A stretch of 64,000 nt of DNA from Chamaea fasciata (lineage: Eukaryota > Chordata > Aves > Passeriformes > Sylviidae), in contig JARCOQ010000002.1 in the NCBI GenBank assembly GCA_029207755.1, positions 2,542,001-2,606,000 on the forward strand. Direction: 5' to 3'. Position 1 is the stretch's first letter. Each line of letters opens with the position of its first letter. Made by a program: the position numbers and the translations under genes. Shown here one piece after another: positions 37,216 through 50,000 of the stretch. Under the pieces are notes generated by a model that saw only the letters and a list, made by a program, of their open reading frames with translations, was not told the DNA's origin and did not search any database.

Positions 37216-40200
37216 TTTCGATTGACTGTGTCCTGATTATTTCTTTGTAAAAGTTTGCCATCACCTCCAGTTTTAGGTGCTAGGTAGAGCTTGAGGTGAA
37301 GCAGAGGATGGTGCTGGGCAACCTGATACTTTTTATTTGTGTTATTATTGAAAATATTTACAGGAGCTGATTTTTATGAGCTAAGTGTCATGTTTAACAT
37401 TGTGTGAAATAACTTCTGATTATAATTATTTGAAGACACTTTTTTTTTTTTTTTCACCAGATTGCCACATCCACAGCCTTGTGTGAGAAGTTTATCTTGG
37501 GTAAAGTTTTATCTCTGAAACAGCAACACTTAAAGGCTGAATCTTACCTAGTTTATTCAATGCTTGTGGAGAAAGGTGCTTTTATAAAAATTAGTGTTCA
37601 GCACAGATTTCAACCATGGGGGCTGTGGCGTTGAGAACTTCCCAGAGAATCTGCTTAACCCGTGAGATAAATAAGATTGAAACCTGCTTCTCCAGGAGAT
37701 AGATAGCCTAGGAAAAAAAAAAAGAAAGAAAAAAAAAGAAGATGAATCTGTAAATGCTTTGCTTGTCCAAGCTCTGGAGGAGTGTTTGAATGCTGAATTC
37801 AGATGTCTGTTAGGAAGTCAGATGTTTTCCTCTTTGTGGTGACCTTTTTACCTCACTGTGATTAAGAGGCTTTTGCCTGCTGAAGGGTGAGAATCAGCTG
37901 TCCTTACAGATCTGATGATGAAATACTCAATTGTCTGCCAGTTAGAGATGGGAGGAAAAAAGATGCCTTTGCTTGTCTTTCTGCATTTTGGTTTAATTAT
38001 TAGTTTAGTATTCCCATGATCAGGTGTGTGCTCTTGCTTTCTCAATATTGTTTATGTGTGCTTTGCTTCTGTAAGAGTTATTTATTACAATATTTATTTT
38101 ATTTTACTTCACAGTTCTTTAAAAGCTCAGAAGCATAACTGCACGGAGCACAGATCTGACTGGTTTGGATAATTTGGGATAGATCTGGGGCTAGTTGTAT
38201 GGTAAAATGCAAGACCTCAGGTTTTTCTGGGAAAGTTTAGTATCTGGATACTCTTAATGTGTTTCTCATCTCACCCGAGCACTCAGCAGACAAGATATTA
38301 ATATTTTGTCTTGGTTGTAATTCTGAAACTGTTTTGCTTAGCTGAGAAGAACCCCAAGTTTTAGGTTGAAGCTATGAGTGTACCCAAGTTTGTGTCTTAT
38401 GAAGGCTTTTGTGATGGAAATGATAACTTCACTGTGTGTATAACTTAATCAGAAAACTCCTTCAATGCGACTTATTCTTTCCTTTACAACTTAGAACAAA
38501 CTAAAAAAACTCTGGCTTGAGCCAGTGGCATGAGGTAATTTCATTGATTTTTGGATTTCAAATGTAGAAAAAAAAAATGGTACTTCTAAACTTTCTTAAA
38601 ATCCCAAATCCGATCATTTTCTGTCCTCTGATCTCAGCTGGTTGGTATTTATGGGCCTTGAATCATCATCTTTGGTGATGTTATGAGGAAAGTTTTCATG
38701 ACGAGCTGCCCTGGAATGCCTTCCCCTGTAATATGGTCATTACAGGGTTTTTGCTAATAGCAACCTTTCAGGGCTCTTGTGTCCTGTGCTACTTTTTAGT
38801 TAAGCTTTTAAACAGTATGTGGGGAGGTTAGGTTTTTATTTGTTTGTTTGTTTTTTATTTAGACTTGAATTATTTTAATGCTCATCTGAAGTTGGAATTT
38901 TATGCTTGGTACTTTAAGAGCTTTACAGCAATGTGCTGCTGACAGAAAAAATGGGGTTTTTTCTTGCAATCACACAGTTGCATATGTGTTGTATTGTAAA
39001 TCACAAAATATCCCTCTGTTTCTTACTGTAATTCAGAGTTGGTTTTTTCTTATTATGATGGATAAAAACACACAAAAAGTGATGTCACAGGCAGGATGAA
39101 AGAATTGAGATCATTCATGTCCTAGATTCCCACATTGAGAGGGAGCTTGTCCTTGAGACTGCTCATGACATCCTAGAAACATCCCACATTCACTTCTGTA
39201 CATTTCCTTTTGTGAAGGAATTGCAAGAAATAAACCAAAGCCATGAGTCCAGCCCAGTGCCAGATCTTGGATAAGAAAATCCTTTTTGGCCCAATTTTGT
39301 CACTCAGAGACATGAGTTAGACCCTCTCACTGGGGTTCTGGAGATTTTTCTACACCACTGAAAGCAATCTCTTGTTTCCTGCCATTAACAGCATGCAAAA
39401 ATAGATTTTAAAAAGTGAAAAGCAAACAAAAGAACATTTTCCAAAAGCCAAATTACACGCTGGGAAGGGAGTGGTGCTGTGGCACTTCTGGACATGCTTC
39501 AAAAGTACTGAAAGTGCCTGGAGGCATCAGGGGAATACGATATAAATACTGTGTAATAATATGAATTCAGAAATTGTGCCCCACATCCTTCTGTCATAGA
39601 GTCCCTGACACTTTTTTATGGACATCTTCCTAAAAAAAATTTGAATTCATCATTCCTATTGGACTTGGAGGAGGGATAGTCCTGTCATTTCATCATTCCA
39701 GAATTTAGGACTTGCCTATTAATTTCCTCTCTAACAATAGCCAAGACTGATAAATATCCACTAGTTTTGTGCAGTATTGAGAGAAAGAAATTCCAGCTGG
39801 GACACCTCTGCAGTGTAATGCTCAATGGACCAGAGCTACCCAAGATTTAGTTTTCATTTGTCACTACCTTGATCTCATTTGATTAGTAATAAATTAGACC
39901 AGTGTCCCCAGGTTGGGTCTGTTTTGTCCATGGTGAGTGATCTCTCCCTCCTTATCACCACCCACAAGGCTTTTGTTGTATTTTCTCTCTCCTGTCCATC
40001 TGTTTTATTATTTTCCCTGCCTGATTTCCTCCCTGGGATAAGAAATTCTCTCTATTTATTATTTTAAAAGAAATTTTGTGACGATTGTAACTTTACAGAA
40101 CAAGATGAACACGTGAATTGCAAGTAGCAAAACAAAAATTAAAACAAGTACGAATACAGGTGTTTGAGAAACCTTACTTAATAGAAAAAACTCAATGTTC

Positions 40201-42757
40201 TCTATTATCTGTGTGTCATTAAGATCCCTTTAAATGGCAATACAAAGGCTTGCTGGGAAGACTCGTAATGTATGAGCAATGCAAACGTACTGCTTGCTTT
40301 CAACTTTAATCGTAATAATAATAATTGAATTCTCAAATGTAGTTGAATCTGGTACATGTTGTGATTTGAATGCTCTTCCTGTAGTTTTGGTGACTTCTTT
40401 CATCTTTTTCTAATGAAATAGCTGTAATCTCCACAGTTTTGTAACTGTTAAAGTGTTTTAGTCAAATTAGCACCCAGTGTGTGTGAGTGGCGTTTCCCTT
40501 CAGCAATGCTTCAGCATTAAGTGGTGGATTTAAAATTTTGTTGTTCATGCAAGTGGACTAACACGGACTTCCAGGCAGTTCGATCTTCACTGAAAATGAC
40601 TGAAATTATAATTGCATGAAGTTATTAATTGAAACTTCTGGCTGAAGAACATAGTAGTGATGCTGCCTTTGTTATGCAAGTCCTGTATCTACCTTCAAAA
40701 GTCTGTGTAAACATGTTGGATAAGAAACTTATGTCAAAAAAAAAAATATACCATGAGATTTGTTCAGAGAACTAACATCTTGCTGTGGAGATGTTTTAAA
40801 CTCTGCCAGTTCCTGGTTTTGTCTCTGTCTTCCACTGGACATTTAGAATAGAACTGATTAGAAATTACATGGAGATGATAATCACTAGATGACTTCTGAA
40901 TGAGTGTGAGCTGCTTAAAATGTCTGTAAAATTTGGTTTCATTAAATAATCCAGACTAGTTCCGTCCAGGTGTTGTCACTCAGTGTTTATTTGTCCAGGT
41001 AAGAGCTGCAGATAAATCAGTGCCTCCCGTTTCACTGGAGGCAATTCCAGCTCTTGGGGGCAGGGTTGGATTATTGGCTCAGGGCCTGTGCTTGTGCAAG
41101 GACATCTGTCAGAGGAGAGCCCTTCACTCAGTTTTGGGAGGCTGGCAGAGGCTGGGAGCCAGGGTCCAGCTGCCTCTTCATCCTCGGATGGCTGGTGCCA
41201 AACTCTCAAGTGGCCGTGAGCTCCAGTGTGGTAATATTGTCTCAAAAAGTCTCTGCGCTGCTGGCTCTTTTTGGAAATAGACTCTGTTATGGCATGCTGC
41301 AGCGTATCAGCCGCTGTAGACACATCCAAGATTGGGTTTTAAACTCTGTTGAGCTAGTCAGGAAGAGATAAAACTTGTGTATAGTCAGGTCTGTAAAGTG
41401 AACTGCAGTAAACTTGGTTTCAATTAGTGGAAAGAGTATTTACACTGTTTTTATCTGCTGGTTTAATAACGTGGTTTAAAATCACATCTTCAGTGGTGTG
41501 TGGACGCTTTCATTGTGCAGACCAGCTCTTAGTCAGATCAAAACTCCCTTAAATTAGTATGTTGGGACTGAGAACTCTCAGATGCTGCTCTGATATGTCA
41601 ATGTTGGTTTTTTTTCCCTTTCTTTGTATATGTCTGCGATATTCATGCATTGTAAACCCAAGAAACTGTATGAACTTCTGCACCACGATTGTTGTCTTTA
41701 TAGTGGGAATAGTTCTTTTTTCTCCTCTCCTACTGTCTGCACTACACTAAAGTCCTGTAACAAAAGGTGCTTATGTAAAACAAGTAATTGTTAGACCGAG
41801 ATCTTAAATAGGAAATTGATGCGACTTGAGTTTTGAGGGAAGATGTTCTTCTGGTAGAAATTCTTCTTTGTCTTCCTTCCTCAGGAGTGGCAGTGACTTC
41901 TGATAACATACTTGATTCTCCAGTTTTTGTTGTGGTGTTTGTTTGTTTGTTTTTTGTTTTCCTGTGATTAGTAAATAATATTCCTCTTTGGTAAGCGTGA
42001 CTTTGGAAACCAGGTAGGACAGGTATGTGAGTAATTCTCAAGTAGGAAGCCCCTTCCTTCATGTTTTGGGTCAGGAGAGTCTATCAGCTGATGACTGCTG
42101 TAAAAACAAATCATGAGCCTGTGTTTTTCAAAAACCATTCCAGTGTCACAGCCTACGCAGTCCACAGAAGAACCAACTAATCAAGGTATGGTAAATTGGT
42201 AGTAATTCTTAGTCCAGCTCAACCCAGTTTCCGGAGTTATTGTTTGTCAGGAGTACATATATCCCAAGGAAAATCAATTGTCATGCTTTGAATAAATGTA
42301 ACATTTTATTGTGACTGTGTGGAATTTCAGTTGGAGCCGTGGGCTTTTTGTTTAATCTTAGAAATAAAACTGGTTCTAACAGTGCAAATGTGTGTTGTCT
42401 TGGAGGATGTCTTCCATTTGAGGTGAGTGTAGTTGTTGTAAGGACATGGAATCGTGAGTGAGAGGACAGCACTGCTTATTGTTTAGGAAATCACAGGTAC
42501 TTATTTCTTTCATCCACCTTGAAGTAACCTGGTAAAATCTGACTTATTAGGGGTGAATTCTGTGTTCATTTAAGATGTTTCTGTTCTTTAATAAGAAAAA
42601 AGTAAGAGGAGGTTCAACCAGGCTTCACTGTTTATTGTATCGTGATGTCCAAGCAAAGTTATTTTTGCTTTTTCGCAGCTTTTGGTCTAAACATCATCTT
42701 TCTTGGTATAATAATTAATCTTAAAACATTTTCTCCCTTTTCATTTTTTTAATCCAG

Positions 42758-43418
42758 TGGGAAGAGATTAGTGGTGTTGACGAGCATTACACTCCAATCA
42801 GAACCTACCAAGTGTGCAATGTCATGGATCACAGCCAGAACAACTGGCTGCGGACAAACTGGATCCCGCGCAACTCGGCCCAGAAGATCTACGTGGAGCT
42901 CAAGTTCACCCTGAGGGACTGCAACAGCATCCCCCTGGTGCTGGGCACCTGCAAGGAGACCTTCAACCTCTACTACATGGAGTCCGACGACGACCACTCG
43001 GTCAAGTTCAAGGAGCACCAGTTCACCAAGATCGACACCATCGCGGCCGACGAGAGCTTCACCCAGATGGACCTGGGCGACCGGATCCTCAAGCTGAACA
43101 CGGAGGTCCGTGAGGTGGGGCCCATCAGCAGGAAAGGCTTCTACCTGGCCTTCCAGGATGTGGGCGCCTGCGTGGCCTTGGTGTCCGTGCGGGTCTACTT
43201 CAAGAAGTGCCCTTTCACCGTCAAGAACCTGGCCATGTTCCCGGACACGGTGCCCATGGACTCCCAGTCGCTGGTGGAGGTGCGGGGCTCCTGTGTCAAC
43301 CACTCCAAGGAGGAGGAGCCCCCCAAGATGTACTGCAGCACGGAGGGGGAGTGGCTGGTGCCCATTGGGAAGTGCTTGTGCAACGCCGGCTACGAGGAGA
43401 GAGGCTTTGCGTGCCAAG
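42758..43418 (+). CDS. EPHA3: EPHA3 exon 3 (ephrin ligand-binding domain)
   Basis: This 661-bp exon encodes 220 codons plus the first base of the next (phase 0 in, phase 1 out). It starts at [17 protein letters not shown] after the TTTTTTTAATCCAG acceptor and ends CAA G before the donor GTAACG. It covers nearly all of the ephrin-binding beta-sandwich and the first part of the Cys-rich region. Exon residues Cys20 and Cys138, and Cys55 and Cys65, should form the two domain disulfides by homology to EphB2. The family-wide stretches [34 protein letters not shown] and [12 protein letters not shown] are intact. Cys151, 179, 193, 206, 208 and 219 belong to the Cys-rich part, and NHS at 181-183 is an N-glycosylation sequon. 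No stop, frameshift or missing key residue is seen, so the gene looks functional. From codon 26 on, third positions are almost all G or C, in contrast to exon 2 and the first 25 codons. Confidence 0.97.
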
Positions 43419-43704
43419 GTAACGGTGCCCTCCGTGCCCGTGGTTCTGTGTCCCTGCTCCCTGTGTTGGGCATTTTCTCCAGGCTCTGGAGGGAAATCAG
43501 TTAGGTGCTAAAATTGCCGTGGAAATGGGGGTTTGTTTAAGCTGCGTGAATAATGTGATTTGCTAAAAATATTTGGTAAGAGCCAAAAAACTGATTTTTC
43601 GTACCACGTTGTGTAGCAAATCTAGCCTCTCTTACCACTCCTGGACCTTCTTCCAATTCACAGTGGTTTTCTTAAATGTTTGTGTCAAAAAAAGTGATTT
43701 TTTT
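43368..43704 (+). repeat. EPHA3: Tandem duplication across the exon 3/intron 3 border, copy 1
   Basis: This is the original unit. It starts inside exon 3 at GGAAGTGCTTGTGCAAC, includes the last 51 bp of coding sequence and the true splice donor, and continues 286 bp into intron 3, ending GTGATTTTTTT. Copy 2 follows immediately with the same start, giving a period of 337 bp. The T-rich stretch at the junction and at the end of copy 2 would allow slippage or unequal exchange. Confidence 0.95.
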
Positions 43705-43755
43705 GGAAGTGCTTGTGCAACTCCAGCTACGAGGAGAGAGGCTTTGTGTGCCAAG
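43705..43755 (+). pseudogene. EPHA3: Duplicated 3' end of EPHA3 exon 3 with an intact donor
   Basis: This 51-bp copy of the exon end would read GKCLCNSSYEERGFVCQ. The functional copy reads [17 protein letters not shown]. All three substitutions change an amino acid, including the family-conserved Gly, so this copy is not under protein constraint. The donor CAAG|GTAACG is preserved at 43755/43756. The only nearby acceptor-like site is TTTTTTTGGAAG at 43698-43709, which is weak. Using it would give a 46-bp exon that breaks the frame. It is most likely a silent exon fossil, but it is a possible competing donor. Confidence 0.85.
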
Positions 43756-44030
43756 GTAACGGTGCCCTCTGTGCCCATGGTTCTGTGCCCCTGCTCCCTG
43801 GGTTGGGCATTTTCTCCAGGCTCTGGAGGGAAATCAATTAGGTGGTAAAATTGCCGTGGAAATGGGGGTTTGTTTAAGCTGTGTCAATAACGTGATTTGC
43901 TCTTTGATAAGAGTCAATTGATTTTTCGTACCACGTTGTGTAGCAAATCTAGCCCCTCTTACCACTCTTGGACTTCTTCCAGTTTACAATGGTTTTCTTA
44001 AATGTTTGTGTCAAAAAAGTGATTTTTTTT
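43705..44030 (+). repeat. Tandem duplication across the exon 3/intron 3 border, copy 2
   Basis: The second unit is wholly intronic. By eye it differs from copy 1 at roughly 20-25 positions plus a few short indels. Many differences are CpG sites in copy 1 that read TpG or CpA in copy 2, as expected from decay of methylated CpG. It ends at GTGATTTTTTTT before unrelated T-rich sequence. Confidence 0.95.
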
Positions 44031-47000
44031 AAATTTTTTTTCGGTGTCTTTTTTTTGTCTTTTAAACTTTGTGTCTCGATACACGACTTTTGCCACTGAG
44101 CTGTGTTGATTAATTGGGATTGGTTGGTAAAAAACATGTGGTATTGCCCCTGTAGCATAATTACTGAATGCAGATACATTTGGAAGATTAATAGTTGAAG
44201 TTTATTCAGAAATACTCATGTGTTTTAACTCAGTTTTCTCCAAACTTTTGATTTCTGCAAACTGTGGCTACGTGAATGCTCCCAAGAACAGGAGTGCTCT
44301 GGGGATTTGGATTTTTTACAGAAACGGTCTTTTAAATCTTAGAGAAATGCATATTGTATTTACTAGTTTTCATATCAACCAAGATGATAGCAGGGAACAT
44401 TTTTATGCTTTTTATAAAACTGCATTTTGGAGTTTTGTGCTGATTCAATCTTTTCACAGAGTGCCCTGAAGGGTGCTGGCTGTGGCAAAGGGTCTTTCAT
44501 TAAATATCTAAGTAAAAATTAAAATCTGGAAATCTCACGGTTGGAAGCAGCATAGCTGAGATGTTTACTGAGGGGTGTGTGTATGTGTAGAACAGAAATT
44601 TAAAGTATTCTGAACCTGGTTGGGACAGTGCCTACTCCTTTTTAATCATCCCTACAGCAAAACTTAAGTCAAACAAGTAACTCCTGGGGAGCTACTGAGG
44701 ACCCAACAAACCATAGCCATGACTTTTTCTCAAAAAATGACAGGGAAACGTCTGGGGGAAGGTGTAAGAGCGTTCTTGCTCTGATTTTTCTTTTAAGTAG
44801 ATTTTAAACAATTTTTTGCCCCTGAATAAATTGAGTAGCCAGATCTGAGGATGCTTTTCTGAGGGCAGATACTGTTATTTATAAAAAAAAAAAAACAATG
44901 TAAACTCTTCTGTTAAGGGCTGAATTCAAGGGAGGATGTTTTATTGTTCAGAAATGCTTTATCCAGGGCCTCCTATAGCTGCACTTGGAAATGCTAAGAC
45001 ATGAGTGAATCTTTTATCCACTGTGTATATCCTTGCTTGCTGCAGAGCCTGTGTTCCTGTAAATGGTTGAAAGCTGTTGGTTTAGAGTTTCAGTTACACG
45101 TGAGCACAGAGAGACAAGCACTCCAGAAAGTGACAGACTACTACTGAGCAAAAGTAAAGCTAAGTAAATCAGACTAAACTTTTATTAAAAACAAGTTCTC
45201 AAATGCTTGGGGCAGGCAAGGCAGCTCCTACTGAGTTCTGCAGAGAAAATCAGACCATAGAATGAAAATGTTTTTATATTTTGCTTTTTTTTTTTTCCTA
45301 TCATGCCTTTTATTTTATTTTTTTTCTTCCTCACTCACTGTTGATCAAGGGGCTTATATATGATGAAGCCGTTAACGATAGCAAAAGGTCCTTCTGGTTT
45401 ATTCTGATTTAATGTAGAATGTTCTGCTGTCTTTTATTGGAAGTCACATTGATCAGATTCTTTCAGTGTGCTGTGATTGAAGTGGCTCTTTAAAAGCAGG
45501 AACTCAGAACCTCACATTTGCCAGCACTGGTGGCGCAGCAGGAGTTGGAAAACCAGTTGGAGAACCAGTTCGGTTTTGACCTCAGTCTCAAGGCTGCTCC
45601 TGCATCTTTCCTCTTCTTTTTCTTCTCTCCTTCTCTCACTCCATCTTTTAGGGTGTTTATGGATTTTTATGTGGTTTTTAAAATTTTTTTCTGTGGTCAC
45701 CAGAAGAGCAGTGGAATCAGGATTGTACCAATGTAACCCCCAAAATGGTGTTACAGGCATGGGCTGGAATCAAGGCATAGCTTAGGAACAGTAAGTTTCA
45801 GTTGCAGTCTGAAGGAGTAATTAGAAGCAGAGGTTCTTGTCTCCCCAGTAGTTGAAAACATTTAAGAGCTTAGTGTCCATCACTGCTTGATTCTGCGTTC
45901 AGACTGTTTCTGATTTTGTTTGTTTCCATAATGCTGTTTTCATAAACAATGTCATTTTGCATTAGCGCGAGATTGTTACTGAGGATTAAAATGAAGGACC
46001 TTAGTGGTATAAGATCAGCCTGTTTAAACTTCATTCAGAACAGCTTTTCTTTGTACTGGGAGAATTAGGCACAGTCATGGCCTCCCAAATAACACAAATT
46101 TCACCAGTTTCCTTGACTGTTTTTTTTTTCTCTGCATAGCCAGGAAAAGTCAACATCATCTCAGACCGTTTTTTGTTATTGGTGCATGTTTTTTCAACGC
46201 ATTGGTATGTAAGCTGTGAAAAGCCAGCTCAGCTCGGCTGATGGGTTCTTGCTGGGTGGAATATTGTTCTGATTTTTACACGTACAGCAGCGACATCCCT
46301 ACCTGTCAGTCAGTGAAAGAATTTCACTGTGACCATCCTTGTGCTCTTTATTGCGTGTGTGTGGAGCAGAGGTTTCCCAAAAATGGTACACTGGAGGTTA
46401 ACAGCTTAAGATTTAATTCATCCTCTAGCAAAGGCTTGTGCACCTGCTCAGTGTTTTGGAGGGATTAGGGTTTGTCTCAAGTAAAAAGTAAGATGTGTAG
46501 GGGAGCAAGTTGGAAAAACCACCCTTTTAATTAATTTTTCACCTTAATTAATACATGTGTTAGTTAATTAAAATGGTATATACCATACACTATAGGCTGT
46601 TTGTCACTGCAGCTTTTTTAGCATCACATTGATCCTGTCTATTTAATCTTACTTTAATATTCGTGGTTGAACAGGACTTCTTCCTCACAATGTCTTTTAT
46701 AAATTGTATTTTCCTGCCACTCTGACCAAACCACATCTCTGTGGCATCTTCTCTCTTAGTGTGTTTTAATTAGGGGGAAATCCCCCGGCTGGCTGGAACT
46801 ACACCCTAAGCTTAATGCTTTCTAATAATCTCCATCCTGCTCCTCAGTCAACAAGTTAAAAATCATCTTTTCAATTTGTTCCATATCAAAAAGACAGAGT
46901 AGATCAGGTCAGATCTGTCTTAATATTCTTTCTCTGACAGCGACTAATGGAATCCTTCTAAGGAAACTAAGGGAAAATATAAGAAACTATATAAAAGGGC

Positions 47001-50000
47001 TGGTTTCCTGGGTAAAGCTTCTGGCAATCTACTGACTTTTAAAGACATATTTTGTAAGAAAGACTTACAATAGGAATCAGTGACCAGTCTCTTGGTAACT
47101 TGTCTATATTTTGACTCATTTATATTTTTAGTCTCTTAATTTTTATGGTAATGAAGCCATATCTTGCCTTCTGTGGAGAACATAACTTCTTGCTGTGTTT
47201 AACCCCTCTCTTTTAGTCACTGGGGTAAGGTTTTCCATGTCCCTGCGTAGTGAGGAAATAACTGCCCCTTTTCAGCTTCCATATTAAAAAAACCCCAAGA
47301 TCTCTTTCATGTCTAATATCTCACCTCTAATACCTCTTTTCTGGACTTTTCCTTCTTTTTTAAAGGACAGACTAATTGCTCCATACCTCATCCTTTTTGA
47401 CTGCCTCTGTGCATATTCAAAGTGAACAATGTGATTTTTATGGAAAAGGCAATGCGTCTTGGGTGCACTGTTTAAGTTTCAAGTGCAGGAAGGGATTGGA
47501 CAGCGGCTCAGAGTTTGGAACAGCCCAGAGACTGAGTTTAGAAAAGGAGCATTCACCTGCCCGGTGAGAGGGGTCTGTACATGGAAAAGCTTGACTCAGT
47601 TTTACTTTGATCACGATAGAAGAAATAGATCTCACTATCTGAAGGTTGGTTAGTTGGGGTATTGATACCAAAATAAATGGGGAAATGTAGGTTAAATGGC
47701 AGAAAATCTGTCTGTCGTTCTGTAATGATCTAGAAGGCTCCTCAGGGGAAAAAAACTCCTCATTTCAGGAGTTTTTTTAAAAAATTGCAGTGACCAGATG
47801 ATAAAGGAAATCCCTCACTGGCTGGTTTGGACTTAGAAATCTTTTCCATCCTGAATGTTTCTATTCTGTTGTTGGTTATTTTGTGCACATTTCAGAAAGA
47901 CCAGTTGGACACGGAGAAGGTTGTTTTTCATTACAATAAACTTAATTACCAGTGTGCAGTGGGCAATTGTTTATACATGAGGGACTATGGGTGAGCTTGA
48001 ATGCTCTTTTGAAGGTTTCCAACAGGTGACCCTCTAGACCAAAACCAAATTTTCTGCCTCTGGTTATCAAATGAAAAATTTAAATTGGTGGGCCTGAACA
48101 GAATGACCCAAAAAGCACAGAGTAACATTTTCTGCATGGTGTTGTTTCAGGGTACAGTTCTGAATTCTAGTTGCTGGAATTGAGTAAGTCTGAACTGTAA
48201 ATTTCCTATGTAATGCTATGTAATAAAGTTGTAAGTTTTAACCATGAGTGACTGATACGTTTTTTATAACAAAACCAGAAGGAAAAAGAATGTAACCCAC
48301 CAGTTCTTCCTTATGTGTTTAATTTTAGCTATTAATCAGGTGGATTGAATGGGAGAAAAGGGAGTGAGGGGTAAAGGAGGGAGAGGCTAAGTTCACCCGC
48401 TGGGCCTGGTTATTGCAAAAATGACTTCACAAAATTTCCCCCAGCACTAAATTTTTCAGTGCTTCAAGTTGTGCAGTGAGCATCTCCTTAATCATATTTC
48501 TCTCTCTGAGTTTCTGGAGATATGAAAGGAATGCCATCTGTGGCTGCTAAATCTGAGCCATCACATACATTGCTTAATTCTTTGAGTGGAATGGCTGCTG
48601 CACTTGAGGTAAAAATATGTAAAACATCATTAATACCAAGGAAGCAAGGCATTTCTCCAGACTTCTTTTTTTTCCCCCCTCTATGCTTTGAATAACCATT
48701 TTGTCTCTGCATAAGTAAATCTAATTTTTACTTTTCTAGATCAATAGGAAAAAAATATGACTTTACATGTAAAGGGAAAAAGATACTGTGAGGAACTACT
48801 CAACTTTTGTGCAAATGAAAACAGAAAAGGCACAAATGCTTTTTGCAACTGCAGAGTTTTCCTTGGAATTAATTGAGTGGCTTGGACATGTTAAACTGCA
48901 AAAAATGTGTGGCCTTAACTCTCAGACTCTGCACAAGAGCAATTATATTTAATAAAATGTAGGCACTGATCAAATGGAGATCATGCAATATAATAATGGA
49001 GCTATCAAGAGAGTTTCCTTTTACATGAAATCTGCAAAAGCTGGGGATTCACATTTTTTAAAGCAGAGGTCTGAGGTGTGTTTTTCATTCCTTTGGTTTG
49101 TACTGTTTTGATTTTAAAAAGCAGGAGAGATGCTTTTTAAAGGGACTCCTAATCTTTCAAGCTGGTAAACTAAAATGACAGCAGCCATAAATTATGAATC
49201 ACTTTATTTGTAAAATATTCATTGTTTTTATCCACTTTATATTCTGTAAGCACATAAACAGAGCACAATAGTGAAGGATTTACCTTCCTGCTTAGAATTT
49301 ATATAACTCTTACGAAAGTTATGTTGAAGATGTCCAGATGATTTTAATGGGAGAAGAATTATGTTGCGTTCAATACTTCCTAAAGATCCCCAGCCAACTT
49401 TTTATGTAACATTTTCTGACTGTTACAAATTTGGAAAATGTTCTCCAATTTGTTCATCATAAGCACTAGATATAAAAATGCAAGTTTTGAAGGCAAAATT
49501 TATTGGGCACAATGTCGTGGGGTTTTGACCACTTTTGTCACACATCCTGGAGAAAAAAAAAAAATTCCAAAATTATTAAGTGTTCTTAGAAAACTTAGCA
49601 ATACATCTCTCTGAGTTGTTCAGTACTACAGTGTCAATACATGGCAGGAGTAGATAATTTAAAACGGAATTTTTGTATTTAAAACCAGGTGGGAAATGGA
49701 AAGGTTCACTCAGAAATAATGGAAATATTTGCAAAAATGTTAATGACTCACAAAATGCAACTTAATACAGGTGTATGTTTGTTTAATCCGCTTTCTAAGT
49801 GTGTTTGTTCTGTCACTTTGGGGGTGCGTTGACAATTTTTTTCCTTGCCTCCCTTATCTGCTTTTCAAGCAACAAAATGACCACCCCACTCCAAACCCTG
49901 ACAAAAAACCTCCTCAAACACACCACATCCCACTGCCTGGAACCCAGACTCTCTCCAGTTTAACAAGTTTGTGGAACATTTACTGGCTCTTCTCAACACA

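Larger units (their letters stand above)
30237..42757 (+). other. EPHA3: EPHA3 intron 2, distal block
   Basis: AT-rich intron ending in the exon 3 acceptor (TTTTTTTAATCCAG). It contains a pyrimidine tract (31235-31262), a possible MIR-like relic (about 37150-37215), poly(A)/(T) tracts, and a clean AT-rich stretch at 34780-35060 that looks like conserved non-coding DNA. A GC-richer patch at about 40990-41330 has a 117-codon minus-strand frame that matches nothing I know. No exon was recognised. Confidence 0.65.

Noticed and set aside
40976..41329. 117-codon minus-strand frame with a non-repetitive, protein-like translation
   Set aside because: It resembles no domain I know, has no recognisable exon context, and lies in a mildly GC-rich patch where such lengths arise by chance. 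A protein search would settle it.
42749..43417. 222-codon open frame on the minus strand opposite exon 3
   Set aside because: It lies exactly antisense to the EPHA3 coding exon. It stays open because G/C third positions in the sense frame remove stop codons on the other strand. The translation is Leu/Val/Gly/His-rich and matches no family.
43110..43511. 133-codon + strand frame offset from EPHA3
   Set aside because: A frame shadow of exon 3 with an Arg/Ser/Pro/Trp-rich translation. The true frame is fixed by Eph homology and splice phases.
43573..43848. 91-codon + strand frame over copy 2 of the tandem duplication
   Set aside because: It is in a different frame from EPHA3 and reads intron plus the exon fossil. 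It is explained by the duplication.
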